A stretch of 64,000 nucleotides of DNA from Pelotomaculum_C sp050950345 (GCA_050950345.1 JBMNHK010000010.1:124001-188000), one strand, 5' to 3'; counted from the first letter of the stretch, positions 18,249 to 27,060 are shown. Notes: a model not told the origin generated them from the letters alone. Numbers and translations are program-made.

Positions 18249-19346
18249 ATGGGTAATAACAGAATAAGGCGTTTGGCTGTTTTGACAGGCGGTGGTGACT
18301 GTCCAGGTCTTAATGCTGTAATACGTGCTGTTGTTAAGACAGCTATCAGAGAATATGGGCTATCTGTGATTGGTTTTGAAAATGGCTTTGGGGGACTGAT
18401 TCAAAATAGAAGCAGGGAATTGAAAGAACGTGATGTGTCAGGAATTGTTGCCAGGGGAGGGACAATCCTTGGCACTACCAATAGAGACAATCCATTTCAT
18501 TATCCAATTATCATAAACGGTGAAAAAGTCTTTAGGGATGTTTCCGATCGCGTTATAGAAAACATTAGTATTCACAAGATCGACGCGCTGATAATTATTG
18601 GCGGTGATGGCAGCCTGAGTATCGGCAAGGAGCTTTTTGAAAAAGGTTTGCCCGTGGTGGGTGTTCCCAAAACTATTGATAATGATTTATCTGCTACAGA
18701 CCAAACCTTTGGATTTGATACAGCATTGAATACCGCTACCGAAGCTATCGATAAATTGCATACTACTGCAGAATCACACCACCGGGTAATGATTCTGGAA
18801 GTAATGGGACGCTATGCAGGTTGGATTGCCCTGCAATCTGGTTTGGCCGGCGGAGCCGATGTTATACTAATTCCAGAAATACCATATTCTATAGAAAAAG
18901 TAGCCGAAAAAATAATGCAGAGATATGAATCCGGCAAAAAATTTAGTATTGTTGTTGTAGCAGAAGGTGCCAGGCCTATAGGTGGCGAGATGGTTGTTCA
19001 AAGAATGGTTGCAGACAGCTTTGAACCTATAAGGCTTGGAGGTATTGGGAATCTAGTAGGAGAGCAGGTTGAGAACATAACAGGGATGGAAACAAGAGTA
19101 ACTGTCCTTGGTCATTTACAAAGGGGGGGGACGCCTACAGCATTTGATCGCGTGCTCGCGACACGTTTCGGTGCTGCTGCTGTCAACATGGTCATGGATG
19201 GCAGATTTGGTGAAATGGTCTGTCTGCGAACTCCGAATATTGAATCAGTACCATTGGCTGAGGCGGTTGGAGAAATGAAAGTGGTGCCTGTTGACAGCGA
19301 TCTTGTTAGAGCCACAAGACAGATTGGAATTTGCCTGGGTGACTAA
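18249..19346 (+). CDS. pfkA: 6-phosphofructokinase, mixed-type (G/K) active site
   Basis: A 365-aa phosphofructokinase. GGDGS at residues 118-122 carries the Gly that favours ATP (Gly104 in E. coli numbering), while PKTIDND has Lys141 at the position of E. coli Gly124, where PPi-dependent enzymes also have Lys. That combination is typical of the long group III PFKs. TIDND, MGRYAGW and the C-terminal GHLQRGG are intact. SD GGGGG lies before the ATG. Cosubstrate (ATP rather than PPi) is an inference. Confidence 0.9.
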   Translation: MGNNRIRRLAVLTGGGDCPGLNAVIRAVVKTAIREYGLSVIGFENGFGGLIQNRSRELKERDVSGIVARGGTILGTTNRDNPFHYPIIINGEKVFRDVSDRVIENISIHKIDALIIIGGDGSLSIGKELFEKGLPVVGVPKTIDNDLSATDQTFGFDTALNTATEAIDKLHTTAESHHRVMILEVMGRYAGWIALQSGLAGGADVILIPEIPYSIEKVAEKIMQRYESGKKFSIVVVAEGARPIGGEMVVQRMVADSFEPIRLGGIGNLVGEQVENITGMETRVTVLGHLQRGGTPTAFDRVLATRFGAAAVNMVMDGRFGEMVCLRTPNIESVPLAEAVGEMKVVPVDSDLVRATRQIGICLGD

Positions 19347-19484
19347 ATGTTTTATAGTAAATGTGGTTAAAATATTAGTATCTCTATGAGTAAGGCTGCC
19401 AGTAGGCATTTTGCTAAACTTGTACTATTAAAGAGTTATGTGTTAAAATGAGCCACAGCATAACTATAGGAGGAGCAGAACAAC

Positions 19485-20651
19485 TTGAAAATCGGTATTT
19501 TTACCGACAGCTACTTGCCCTACACCAGTGGTGTCGTTCGTTCAATAGAGACCTTCAAAGAAGAATTGACCAACCTGGGCCATGAGGTCTACATTTTTGC
19601 ACCTAGATATAAAAAAAACTGCCAGAAGGAAAGCAGAGTCTTTCGTTTTGCTTCAATTCCATCTCTGACTAACCCTGATTTTGCTCTGGCGGTACCATTT
19701 TCCTTGCATTTAAAACCTATTATCAAGGATCTTAAGTTGGATTTGATTCATGTACATTCTCCCTTCCTCTTAGGCTGGGTTGGAGCGAGGTATGCCAGAA
19801 AAGAAGGTATCCCGCTGGTTTTTACCTACCATACGCTTTACGAGGAATATGTCCATTATATACCGCTTTCCGGTACCTTAAAAAAAGATATTGTACAAAG
19901 GCTAAGCCGTGATTTTTGCAATCATTGTGATATGGTTATTGTCCCAACAGCAATTATTGGTAGTTACCTTAGAAAGATCGGAGTAACGACTAAGCTCAGA
20001 AAGGTTCCCACAGGCATTAAAACTGACCGTTTTCGCAATGGAGACAGTAAATGGCTGCGCCAGCTTTTTAATATCAGTCCGCAGGATAATATCCTTTTAT
20101 TTGTAGGCAGGTTGGGTCAGGAAAAGAATATTGGACTATTATTAGAAAGTTTTAGATTGGTAAAAAATGAGCGGAAGAATACAAAACTGGTCTTAGTAGG
20201 GGGAGGCCCGCAAGAAGAGGAGTTAAGATCACAAGCTGAAAGCCTTGGGATTGGAGATAGTGTTTTCTTTACCGGGATCCTTTCGCCTGAGGAAGTAACC
20301 AACTGTTATGCCGGTTCAGATATCTTTGTCTTTTCTTCGATGACAGAAACCCAGGGCCTTGTCATTGCAGAAGCAAAGGCAGCTGGTTTACCGGTGGTAG
20401 CAGTGGGGGCAAATGGTGTTACTGAAATGGTGGAGGATGGCATTGACGGATACCTGACAGGCCCTGATCCGGGTGAATTGGCAGAGTGTATATGTTACCT
20501 GCTGAAGCATGACGGCATACGCAGGGAAATGGGCAACAAGGCTAGAGAATATGCCGACAACCTTTCTGCTGCCAATTGTACCCGGCAACTTCTTAATTGT
20601 TATATGGAAATAACTGAGGAGCATCAGGAAGCTAAGGTTGATAGAATATAA
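19485..20651 (+). CDS. GT4 glycosyltransferase
   Basis: A 388-aa GT-B retaining glycosyltransferase. The N terminus MKIGIFTDSYLPYTSGVVRSI and HVHSPFLLGW match glycolipid / diacylglycerol glucosyltransferase-like GT4 enzymes; the C-terminal donor site has EAKAAGLPVVAVGANG. The probable role is transfer of a sugar to a membrane lipid or envelope glycan; the acceptor is not determinable. The start is TTG with GGAGGAG upstream. No membrane span is apparent. Confidence 0.85.
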   Translation: MKIGIFTDSYLPYTSGVVRSIETFKEELTNLGHEVYIFAPRYKKNCQKESRVFRFASIPSLTNPDFALAVPFSLHLKPIIKDLKLDLIHVHSPFLLGWVGARYARKEGIPLVFTYHTLYEEYVHYIPLSGTLKKDIVQRLSRDFCNHCDMVIVPTAIIGSYLRKIGVTTKLRKVPTGIKTDRFRNGDSKWLRQLFNISPQDNILLFVGRLGQEKNIGLLLESFRLVKNERKNTKLVLVGGGPQEEELRSQAESLGIGDSVFFTGILSPEEVTNCYAGSDIFVFSSMTETQGLVIAEAKAAGLPVVAVGANGVTEMVEDGIDGYLTGPDPGELAECICYLLKHDGIRREMGNKAREYADNLSAANCTRQLLNCYMEITEEHQEAKVDRI

Positions 20652-20691
20652 ACTATAGCATAGCGGAGCTATAAATAAAGCCATAATAAAA

Positions 20692-20741
20692 AGGGGCTGT
20701 TGCACAACGAACTAAGAAGTTCGAGTGAACAGCCCTTTTTG
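20692..20741 (+). terminator. Terminator hairpin, member of a recurring family
   Basis: AAAAGGGGCTGTTGCAC at the left pairs imperfectly with GTGAACAGCCCCTTTTT after an inner GAACT / AGTTC stem. It is flanked by A and T runs and so can work on both strands, between the glycosyltransferase and the convergent acyl-CoA ligase. Confidence 0.8.
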
Positions 20742-20816
20742 TAGAAAATATAGATGCGCGTTCCAATAACTAAATTATTATCGGATTTAATGGCTGATTT
20801 TAATTATATAAAAAGA

Positions 20817-20866
20817 AAGGAGCGTCGCTCACTACTTGAAAAAGTAGTTTTGCAACACTCCCTTTT
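20817..20866 (-). terminator. Terminator hairpin downstream of acyl-CoA ligase
   Basis: Minus strand GGGAGTGTTGCAAAACTACTT pairs with AAGTAGTGAGCGACGCTCC around a short T/C loop and is followed by T-rich sequence. It shares GTYGCAAAACTRCTTTTT with the hairpin at 1956. Confidence 0.65.
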
Positions 20867-20890
20867 GCTGGGTTGATTGACGTTTATTTA

Positions 20891-22348
20891 TTAATCCAAT
20901 AGACGTTTCAATATTTTGCCACTGGCGCTACGGGGTAACTCATCCATAAAAGCAAATATTTCCGGAATTTTATAACTGGTCAATCTAGTTCTGAGGAAAT
21001 GAAATAACTCTTGTTTATCAGGTTCATGTCCTTCCACTGGAATGATAAAAGCCTTGATAATTTGACCTTTAACCGGATGAGGCAGGCCTATGACAGCTGC
21101 TTCAGCTACTAATGGATGTTCTTCGAGAGCAAGTTCAACCTCTCTTGGATAAACATTAAAACCAGCGGTAATAATTAAATCTTTTTTGCGACCAACAATG
21201 AATACGAAACCGTCTTGATCCTGGTAAGCCAGATCTCCTGTATGCAACCAACCATCCTGTAAGGCTTCTACAGTCTCCTCTGTGCGGTTGTAATAGCCTT
21301 GCATGATGTTAGGTCCTCTAGCAATTAATTCACCAGTTTCACCGCGTTTAACCTCTTGACCATCATCATTAACAATTTTGATTTCCACGCCTGGAAGTGG
21401 GAGACCGATGGATTTGATTTTGCGTTTCCCGTGAACAGGATTTAAGCATACAATAGGTGAAGCTTCAGAGAGACCGTAACCTTCAATAATTGGTATATTG
21501 AATTTTTTTTCAAAATCAAAAAGTGTATCAGCAGGTATTGAATCCCCTCCTGAGAATGCAAATTTTAAGTCGGGGAAAACAACTTGCTGGCGGGATTTTA
21601 GTAATAAGGAAAACATACTGGGCACACCGCAGAATATGGTTACCTTTTCATCAATTAATACTTGAAAAGTTTCTTTAGGCTTGAAACTATCCAGGATTGT
21701 GACTGTGCCACCGAGGTAGAGGGGGAACAATACACTTGTAGACCAGCCGAAGCTATGAAACATTGGTAATACAGCAAGAAAATTATCTTTGTCGGTAAAA
21801 CCGGATGCTTCCTCCATGGATTTAACGTTGGCAACAATATTTGCGTGGGTAAGCATCGCTGCTTTAGGCATACCGGTTGTTCCGGAGGTGTAAAGGAAAG
21901 TACATATGCTGTTGTCCTCAACAGCAGGAAAAACAGCTTCCGGGGTGAGAGCAATTTCCTGCTGGCACTGCTCATCAAGAACGATCATTGTTATAGACGC
22001 CAGCGGTAGTTGGCTCAGTTTGTTTCCTATGGCCGGGTCCACAATAAGGTAACTGGCTTCAGAATCTTGAAGCATGAAAGCAAGTTCGTGGGGAGCCAGC
22101 AATAGATTCAGGGGGACAACAATGCCTCCTGCTTTAGTAACCCCCAGGTAGCTGTATATAAAATCAGGACAATTGGGCATCGCAATGGCTACCCGAGCTC
22201 CTGGTTTTAGTCCCTTTTGAATAAAATATCTGGCGAAGCTGGTTATTTTTTTCTCCAATTCAGAGTATGTAACAGTCTTTCCGTGATAGCGTAAAGCTGT
22301 ACGAAGTTCATCTGAAGAATTCCTCTTATAGATCTCAAATAATTTCAA
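20891..22348 (-). CDS. Acyl-CoA synthetase (AMP-forming), long-chain type
   Basis: A 485-aa ANL-superfamily ligase that activates a carboxylic acid to its CoA ester through an acyl-adenylate. The AMP motif YTSGTTGMPKAAMLTH, EGYGLSEASP, the HTGDLAYQD hinge region and the C-terminal catalytic lysine in SASGKILKR are intact. TTG 22348 is chosen because AAGGAGG lies eight bases upstream; an in-frame TTG at 22378 would include that SD in the coding region. The likely substrate is a medium- or long-chain fatty acid (inference). It follows the MFS gene on the same strand. Confidence 0.87.
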   Translation of the reverse strand: MKLFEIYKRNSSDELRTALRYHGKTVTYSELEKKITSFARYFIQKGLKPGARVAIAMPNCPDFIYSYLGVTKAGGIVVPLNLLLAPHELAFMLQDSEASYLIVDPAIGNKLSQLPLASITMIVLDEQCQQEIALTPEAVFPAVEDNSICTFLYTSGTTGMPKAAMLTHANIVANVKSMEEASGFTDKDNFLAVLPMFHSFGWSTSVLFPLYLGGTVTILDSFKPKETFQVLIDEKVTIFCGVPSMFSLLLKSRQQVVFPDLKFAFSGGDSIPADTLFDFEKKFNIPIIEGYGLSEASPIVCLNPVHGKRKIKSIGLPLPGVEIKIVNDDGQEVKRGETGELIARGPNIMQGYYNRTEETVEALQDGWLHTGDLAYQDQDGFVFIVGRKKDLIITAGFNVYPREVELALEEHPLVAEAAVIGLPHPVKGQIIKAFIIPVEGHEPDKQELFHFLRTRLTSYKIPEIFAFMDELPRSASGKILKRLLD

Positions 22349-22441
22349 CTGGGGTTCCTCCTTGTTGTTTCTTAGCAATTTTCTTTTCTATTAGGCTTAT
22401 AATAATAATAAAGCTATTATAAAAATTCTATAATATCAATA

Positions 22442-22459
22442 ACTTATTAATCAATAAGT
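22442..22459 (-). promoter_or_regulatory. Inverted repeat, possible operator
   Basis: Perfect 7-bp arms ACTTATT / AATAAGT with a 4-base centre, in the A/T-rich 154-base gap between the MFS stop and the ligase start. The size suits a dimeric regulator site; no T-run follows. No regulator is assigned. Confidence 0.35.
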
Positions 22460-22502
22460 GTTTTCACTTTTTATTAGTTGTTGATTAGGATATAATGAAA
22501 GT

Positions 22503-23777
22503 TTATCTTTTAGAAGGTTTTCTGGCGGGTAGAGGTGCGAAACTAAATACAGATGTATTATTATGGTTATGCCTCTTAATGAACAATAATGCCAGGATAG
22601 TACCTAGCAGAGTTAAGCCTGATGATGACCCGAACATTAACGAAACTCCCTTATTAGCTAAAAAACCGTAAATAGGAGGGCCACAAGCTACGCCTAAAAA
22701 CCTGACACTGCCATATAAAGAAGTGACTAATCCCCTTTCTTCAATCGAAGCGGTGCTGGTAATAAGCGTATTAAGGGCAGGGAGTACTAAGCCTGTCCCA
22801 ATGCCAACAACCGATATAGCAACAAAATACCAGAAAAAAATATTTATGAACGGCAAAATGATCAGTGCTCCAGTCATAATTGCCAGGCCTGAGACAACAA
22901 AGATTTTCATCAATGATCGTTTTCCTTTAATGACGAATCCAGTTATAAACGATGTGCTGCTCATAAAAAGTACCGGAATAGCAAGATATAAACCCTTTAT
23001 AATTCCATCAAGGCCATATTGCTGTTCTAGATATTCCGATAGATAAAATAAAACACCAAAAAGTACCATCAAAGCAATTGAACCTGCCAGATAGGAGGCA
23101 AGTAGAAGGCCTGTATTCTTCTTAAACACATTAGCGAAGTTGCCGAGATAAGCTTTCAAATCCTGTTTGCGACTTTTATCAAAATCCTCCTTAACAAAAA
23201 ACCATACGCCCAGTACTACAGGCAAAATGACGATGGGGAAGAATATAAAGGCCGTATACCAGGTGATTAAGCCAAGGGCAGAACCCAAAACCGGACTGAT
23301 TACTTTACCAAGCCCATTAAATGATTCAATGGTACCCAGTGACTGACTGCGTTGTTTACCGGAAAAAAGATCGCCGCACAGGGCCATAGCTATCGGCGCG
23401 GTACCTGCAGCGCCTATTCCTTGTAATGCCCTACCAATCAGGATGCCAGTATATGCGGATTCCTGCAAAAAAATCGAGGCTAAGGCAGCCACAATGCCGC
23501 CCAATCCATAAAGGATTAATGAAGGTATAATGACAACCTTTCTACCGTAGCGGTCTGATAGAAAACCGGCAAGTGGAATTATGATGCCTGCAGGTACTGA
23601 AAATAATGTTATTAATAAACTCGTCTGCACGGAAGTAAGCTGCAAAGCATTCTTGATATCCGGCAGCACCGGTATAAGCATGGAATTACCTAAAACCATA
23701 ATCAATGGAACTCCAGCCAGTGCTATTACTGACACCCAAAAATTATTTGAAGGTTTTTGTATGGTTTGATTTTTCAC
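22503..23777 (-). CDS. MFS transporter (drug/H+ antiporter-like)
   Basis: A 424-aa major facilitator protein with about 12 membrane spans. Motif A is visible in the first cytoplasmic loop (GFLSDRYGRKVVI) and an antiporter-like GRALQGIGAAGTAP motif follows. The family exports drugs or metabolites by proton antiport; the substrate is unknown. It lies upstream of the acyl-CoA ligase on the same strand. Confidence 0.85.
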   Translation of the reverse strand: MKNQTIQKPSNNFWVSVIALAGVPLIMVLGNSMLIPVLPDIKNALQLTSVQTSLLITLFSVPAGIIIPLAGFLSDRYGRKVVIIPSLILYGLGGIVAALASIFLQESAYTGILIGRALQGIGAAGTAPIAMALCGDLFSGKQRSQSLGTIESFNGLGKVISPVLGSALGLITWYTAFIFFPIVILPVVLGVWFFVKEDFDKSRKQDLKAYLGNFANVFKKNTGLLLASYLAGSIALMVLFGVLFYLSEYLEQQYGLDGIIKGLYLAIPVLFMSSTSFITGFVIKGKRSLMKIFVVSGLAIMTGALIILPFINIFFWYFVAISVVGIGTGLVLPALNTLITSTASIEERGLVTSLYGSVRFLGVACGPPIYGFLANKGVSLMFGSSSGLTLLGTILALLFIKRHNHNNTSVFSFAPLPARKPSKR

Positions 23778-23956
23778 TTTTAACTAACACTCCTAAGTAT
23801 TTATGATTATATAATTACCCAATTTCCCAGGAAGATATCTCTTAAAAAATTCAATATCATCTATTCAATTAATCAGTATAGGTATATTATTAAGTTAGTG
23901 AAGCTTAATCGGTGTTTGCCCCCAGACGCCTTAAATATTTTGTGGAGAGTGATACT

Positions 23957-24940
23957 GTGGATAGAGAACTGGCATTGGAACTAGTGAGGGTAACGGAGGC
24001 AGCAGCAATTGCTTCAGCGCAATGGATGGGACGGGGACGTAAAAATGAAGCAGATGAAGCTGCTACCAATGCTATGCGCCGAATGTTTGATTCGGTGTCA
24101 ATTGATGGTACGGTTGTAATTGGTGAAGGAGAGATGGATGAGGCCCCGATGCTGTATATAGGTGAAAAATTGGGTTGCGCCAAATCACCTGCGGTAGATG
24201 TGGCTGTTGATCCTCTCGAAGGTACAAATATCCTGGCCAAGGGTTTGCCTAATGCTATGTCGGTTATAGCTATCGCAGATAAAGGAAACTTGCTGCATGC
24301 CCCGGATATGTATATGGAGAAGCTTGCGGTAGGTCCCAGAGCAGCAGGTAAGGTGCACCTGGATGACCCCATCGAAAAAACCCTTAAAATCGTTGCTGAC
24401 GCTAATAATAAGCGAGTTCAGGATTGCGTTGTAATCATTTTGGAACGTGATAGGCATAATGAATTAATTGAATCAGTGCGTCGTGCTGGGGCAAGAGTCA
24501 GGTTAATCGGTGACGGTGATGTAAGTTCCGCAATTTCTACAGCATTTGACGAAACGGGTATCGATATATGCGCAGGAATTGGCGGTGCTCCGGAAGGTGT
24601 AATTGCTGCAGCAGCATTAAAATGTCTGGGGGGGGAGATGCAGGCGCGGCTCTATCCCGAGAATGAAGAGGAATACGAACGCTGCCTTAAGATGGGTATT
24701 AGTGATCCAAGATGTATTCTCACTATGGACGACCTTGTAAAGGGTGACGACGCAATTTTTGCGGCAACTGGTGTTACAGATGGAGAGTTACTTAAGGGTG
24801 TCCGTTTTTATGGTGGGGATAGAGCCGAAACTCACTCGGTGGTAATGCGTGTTAAGACAGGGACAGTTCGTTTTGTCAGGGCACTCCATAATCTTGCTCG
24901 AAAAATGGATCCTGCCGTACTAAATTACAAGCAAGAATAA
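23957..24940 (+). CDS. glpX: Fructose-1,6-bisphosphatase class II
   Basis: A 327-aa metal-dependent bisphosphatase of gluconeogenesis. The usual N terminus RELALELVRVTEAAA, the metal site GEGEMDEAPML and DPLEGTN, and GGAPEGVIAAAA are intact. GTG 23957 gives the canonical start, with GGAGAG about nine bases upstream; GTG 23912 would add 15 residues not seen in the family. It is divergent from the MFS gene. Confidence 0.92.
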   Translation: MDRELALELVRVTEAAAIASAQWMGRGRKNEADEAATNAMRRMFDSVSIDGTVVIGEGEMDEAPMLYIGEKLGCAKSPAVDVAVDPLEGTNILAKGLPNAMSVIAIADKGNLLHAPDMYMEKLAVGPRAAGKVHLDDPIEKTLKIVADANNKRVQDCVVIILERDRHNELIESVRRAGARVRLIGDGDVSSAISTAFDETGIDICAGIGGAPEGVIAAAALKCLGGEMQARLYPENEEEYERCLKMGISDPRCILTMDDLVKGDDAIFAATGVTDGELLKGVRFYGGDRAETHSVVMRVKTGTVRFVRALHNLARKMDPAVLNYKQE

Positions 24941-24973
24941 AAAATAATGAAAATCATTTTTGAACAATTTGAT

Positions 24974-25009
24974 GGCAGGCTGGCAGTAAAGGCCTGCTTT
25001 TTTTTTTTT
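24974..25009 (+). terminator. Rho-independent terminator of glpX
   Basis: Stem GCAGGC / GCCTGC followed by a run of 12 T residues. Confidence 0.88.
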
Positions 25010-25084
25010 GCATAACATAGTCAGCCAGCGTATTGTTGCTATAAGTTGGTGCTTGTGGTAATTTATTGAGAAGGACACAATAGT

Positions 25085-25942
25085 ATGAGAAGAGTTACTG
25101 GTCTTTATAGAAGCCGGAGCAGGAAGGAGAAAAAATTGGACTACGCGCTTATAACAAGCCAAATTGTTTTTGATATAGATGAAATCGTTGAATTACTAGA
25201 AGAAAACCTTGATGAATATGTACTGATGGAGCACTATATTGAGGAGCAATTAATTGAGTCTTGCGTATTGTTATTGGAAGATATTGAAATAGATTACGAT
25301 CCTGATACAGCCGGCAGGTTTTTTAAAAACAGGTTATTGAATGGGTTGTTAAATGAAGAGGCAGTAGATCAAGAGTTCACCTGTCTTTTAAAAAACAATT
25401 TTGCTACAGGTATTCTCATTAATAGTGCCCTATTAGAGATTGAAATTCAGGATGGGCGGATTGTTTGTCTTATTGGTAACCGTGGTGAGTTGATTTTGAG
25501 AACCGGTATAGAGAGTTACGTCATCTCACCTTTGTTTGCTTTGTCATTCCAACCTGATAGAGTTGATATCCTGTTCAACGCTATAGTGACAGTTCTTAAA
25601 AAGAACAAGGATAAAGTGAAAACAAATGAAGCGAGCCAGGAATCTTTTTCAATGGTTTCAAGTGTTTGTTTAATGGCTATGGCTAAAATAAACGAGTTAG
25701 TCATCAATAATTATGAGATTTATCTTTCTCATGATGAAATGCTTTTATTTGGGTTAGCACTTAATTTGGCTGGTGAAGAAGCTGATAAAGATACGCAGGC
25801 TGCGACAAGAGCAATAATGGAACAAATAAAGATATATTTCCCTGAGATTGAGCACATATCCCCCGAGAGCTTTGAACCATCACAAAAAATGGGCAAGTTG
25901 CTTGAGTTTAAAAAACAAGGTCATAAGGATGAAGAAGGATAA
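25085..25942 (+). CDS. Hypothetical protein (285 aa)
   Basis: I do not recognise this protein. It is acidic and mostly helical, with Leu/Glu-rich repeats near the N terminus (ELLEENLDEYVLMEHYIEEQLIES), a central beta-rich part (ALLEIEIQDGRIVCLIGNRGELIL) and a second helical region. There is no signal peptide or membrane span. ATG 25085 has AAGGA upstream; TTG 25136 with AGGAAGGAG seven bases before it is an equally good start and removes a basic 17-residue tail. It sits directly before the SASP genes, which hints at a sporulation link by position only. Confidence 0.6.
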   Translation: MRRVTGLYRSRSRKEKKLDYALITSQIVFDIDEIVELLEENLDEYVLMEHYIEEQLIESCVLLLEDIEIDYDPDTAGRFFKNRLLNGLLNEEAVDQEFTCLLKNNFATGILINSALLEIEIQDGRIVCLIGNRGELILRTGIESYVISPLFALSFQPDRVDILFNAIVTVLKKNKDKVKTNEASQESFSMVSSVCLMAMAKINELVINNYEIYLSHDEMLLFGLALNLAGEEADKDTQAATRAIMEQIKIYFPEIEHISPESFEPSQKMGKLLEFKKQGHKDEEG

Positions 25943-26120
25943 AATATACTGTTTTGGCATTAGTAGTTTTCAATTGTTGGTGGGTGATGCGAAGGAATTT
26001 CAAACTATTGCTGCAAGGATGTATAATTGCAGATTAATTCGCTGAAAATTAATATGATTATGGTGATAATTAACGGTTTTAACATATTTGTTGAAGTTAG
26101 GTGTTTGTAATAATGATAGT

Positions 26121-26149
26121 AATAATGCGAATTATTACCTAACATAATA
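26121..26149 (+). promoter_or_regulatory. Putative forespore (SigG-like) promoter of SASP gene 1
   Basis: A 29-base block matches the one upstream of the second SASP gene at 24 of 29 positions. It ends in ACATAATA, close to the SigG -10 (CATxxTA), with an AATA-type -35 about 16 bases earlier. It ends 60 bases before the ATG. Confidence 0.5.
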
Positions 26150-26209
26150 CTATTTAAATACGGCCATTATAATATCAGCTTCTCAAAATATTTTAATGGA
26201 GGGATATCA

Positions 26210-26422
26210 ATGGCCAATAACAATAGCAACCAAATACTAAATCCACAAGCTCGTCAAGCTTTAAGCCAAATGAAGTTTGAAGTTGCTTCCGAGCTAGGTT
26301 TTGCAAATTATGACCAAATTGATAAAGGAAGTTTGCCAAGTAGAGCAAATGGCTATGTGGGAGGCAATATCACCAAAAGATTGGTGGCTTTAGGTGAAGC
26401 TGCGCTGGCTAATAATCAATAG
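26210..26422 (+). CDS. Alpha/beta-type small acid-soluble spore protein 1
   Basis: A 70-aa SASP, which coats DNA in the dormant spore and protects it. The germination-protease region FEVASELGFANYD and the conserved C-terminal GYVGGNITKRLVALGEAAL are intact. SD GGAGGG precedes the ATG. A near-copy follows 190 bases downstream, so this is a recent tandem duplication. Expression is expected in the forespore. Confidence 0.96.
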   Translation: MANNNSNQILNPQARQALSQMKFEVASELGFANYDQIDKGSLPSRANGYVGGNITKRLVALGEAALANNQ

Positions 26423-26445
26423 TCAGATTACAAACACATATTTCA

Positions 26446-26476
26446 AAAAGGGGTTAATAATATTAACCCCTTTTTG
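26446..26476 (+). terminator. Rho-independent terminator of SASP gene 1
   Basis: Perfect inverted repeat AAAAAGGGGTTAAT / ATTAACCCCTTTTT. Confidence 0.92.
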
Positions 26477-26528
26477 TATAATCATATCCTTTTTAATGAT
26501 ATTGCTATATGTTAATATACACCATGTT

Positions 26529-26557
26529 AATAGTGCGAAATATTACCTGATATAAAA
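26529..26557 (+). promoter_or_regulatory. Putative forespore (SigG-like) promoter of SASP gene 2
   Basis: Matches the block at 26121 at 24 of 29 positions, with the shared core TGCGAA then TATTACCT. It ends 55 bases before the ATG, almost the same distance as in SASP gene 1. Confidence 0.5.
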
Positions 26558-26612
26558 AAAATTTAATTGTAAATGATAGTGTTAGACAAAAAGAAAGGAG
26601 GTGTAGTTAAAT

Positions 26613-26828
26613 ATGGCAAACAACAATAACAATCAGATCTTAGTACCTCAGGCCCGTAATAGCTTGAATCAAATGAAGTTTGAAATTGCATCTGAACTCG
26701 GATTTGCGAATTATGATCAAATTGACAAAGGAAGTCTGCCGAGTAGGGCTAATGGCTATATAGGAGGTAATATTACTAAAAGATTAGTAGCATTAGGTGA
26801 AAATGCTCTGGCCAATAAGTCAGTTTAA
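26613..26828 (+). CDS. Alpha/beta-type small acid-soluble spore protein 2
   Basis: A 71-aa paralogue of the upstream SASP with the same protease-site region (FEIASELGFANYD) and DNA-binding C terminus (GYIGGNITKRLVALGENAL). Most differences are conservative or third-base changes. SD AAAGGAGGTG is strong. It has its own promoter and terminator. Confidence 0.96.
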   Translation: MANNNNNQILVPQARNSLNQMKFEIASELGFANYDQIDKGSLPSRANGYIGGNITKRLVALGENALANKSV

Positions 26829-26860
26829 CGAATTCTTTTTTGAACCTCCTTAATTATGCG

Positions 26861-26891
26861 AAAAAATAGAGGGATTTCCCTCTATTTTTTT
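26861..26891 (+). terminator. Rho-independent terminator of SASP gene 2
   Basis: AAAAAATAGAGGGA pairs with TCCCTCTATTTTTT around a 2-3 base loop. Confidence 0.92.
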
Positions 26892-26943
26892 GAGTCAATT
26901 TAAACAGCTGCTACATATGATGTAAGAAAAGGGGGTCTATTAT

Positions 26944-27060
26944 ATGGCAGATTTTATATCAGAAGGCACAGGTGCCGGTTTTGGCAACTGGGGATTTATT
27001 CTCTTCTTAATCTTTATTCTGATTATCTTTGGAGTTGGGTTCTGGGGTGGTTGTGTTTAA
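26944..27060 (+). CDS. YjcZ-type sporulation mini-membrane protein (38 aa)
   Basis: A 38-aa protein with a short Gly-rich N terminus (GTGAGFGNWGF) and one hydrophobic helix (ILFLIFILIIFGVGFW) ending GGCV. This is the pattern of the YjcZ / tiny-TM family found in spore formers. SD AAGGGGGT is eight bases before the ATG. Its place right after two SASP genes fits a sporulation role. It is short enough to be missed by default gene calling. Confidence 0.75.
   Translation: MADFISEGTGAGFGNWGFILFLIFILIIFGVGFWGGCV

Noticed and set aside
25929..26045. 38-codon frame (MKKDKIYCFG...) overlapping the end of the 285-aa hypothetical gene
   Set aside because: The AAGG is directly next to the ATG, there is no recognisable domain, and it overlaps the previous gene; evidence is too weak.
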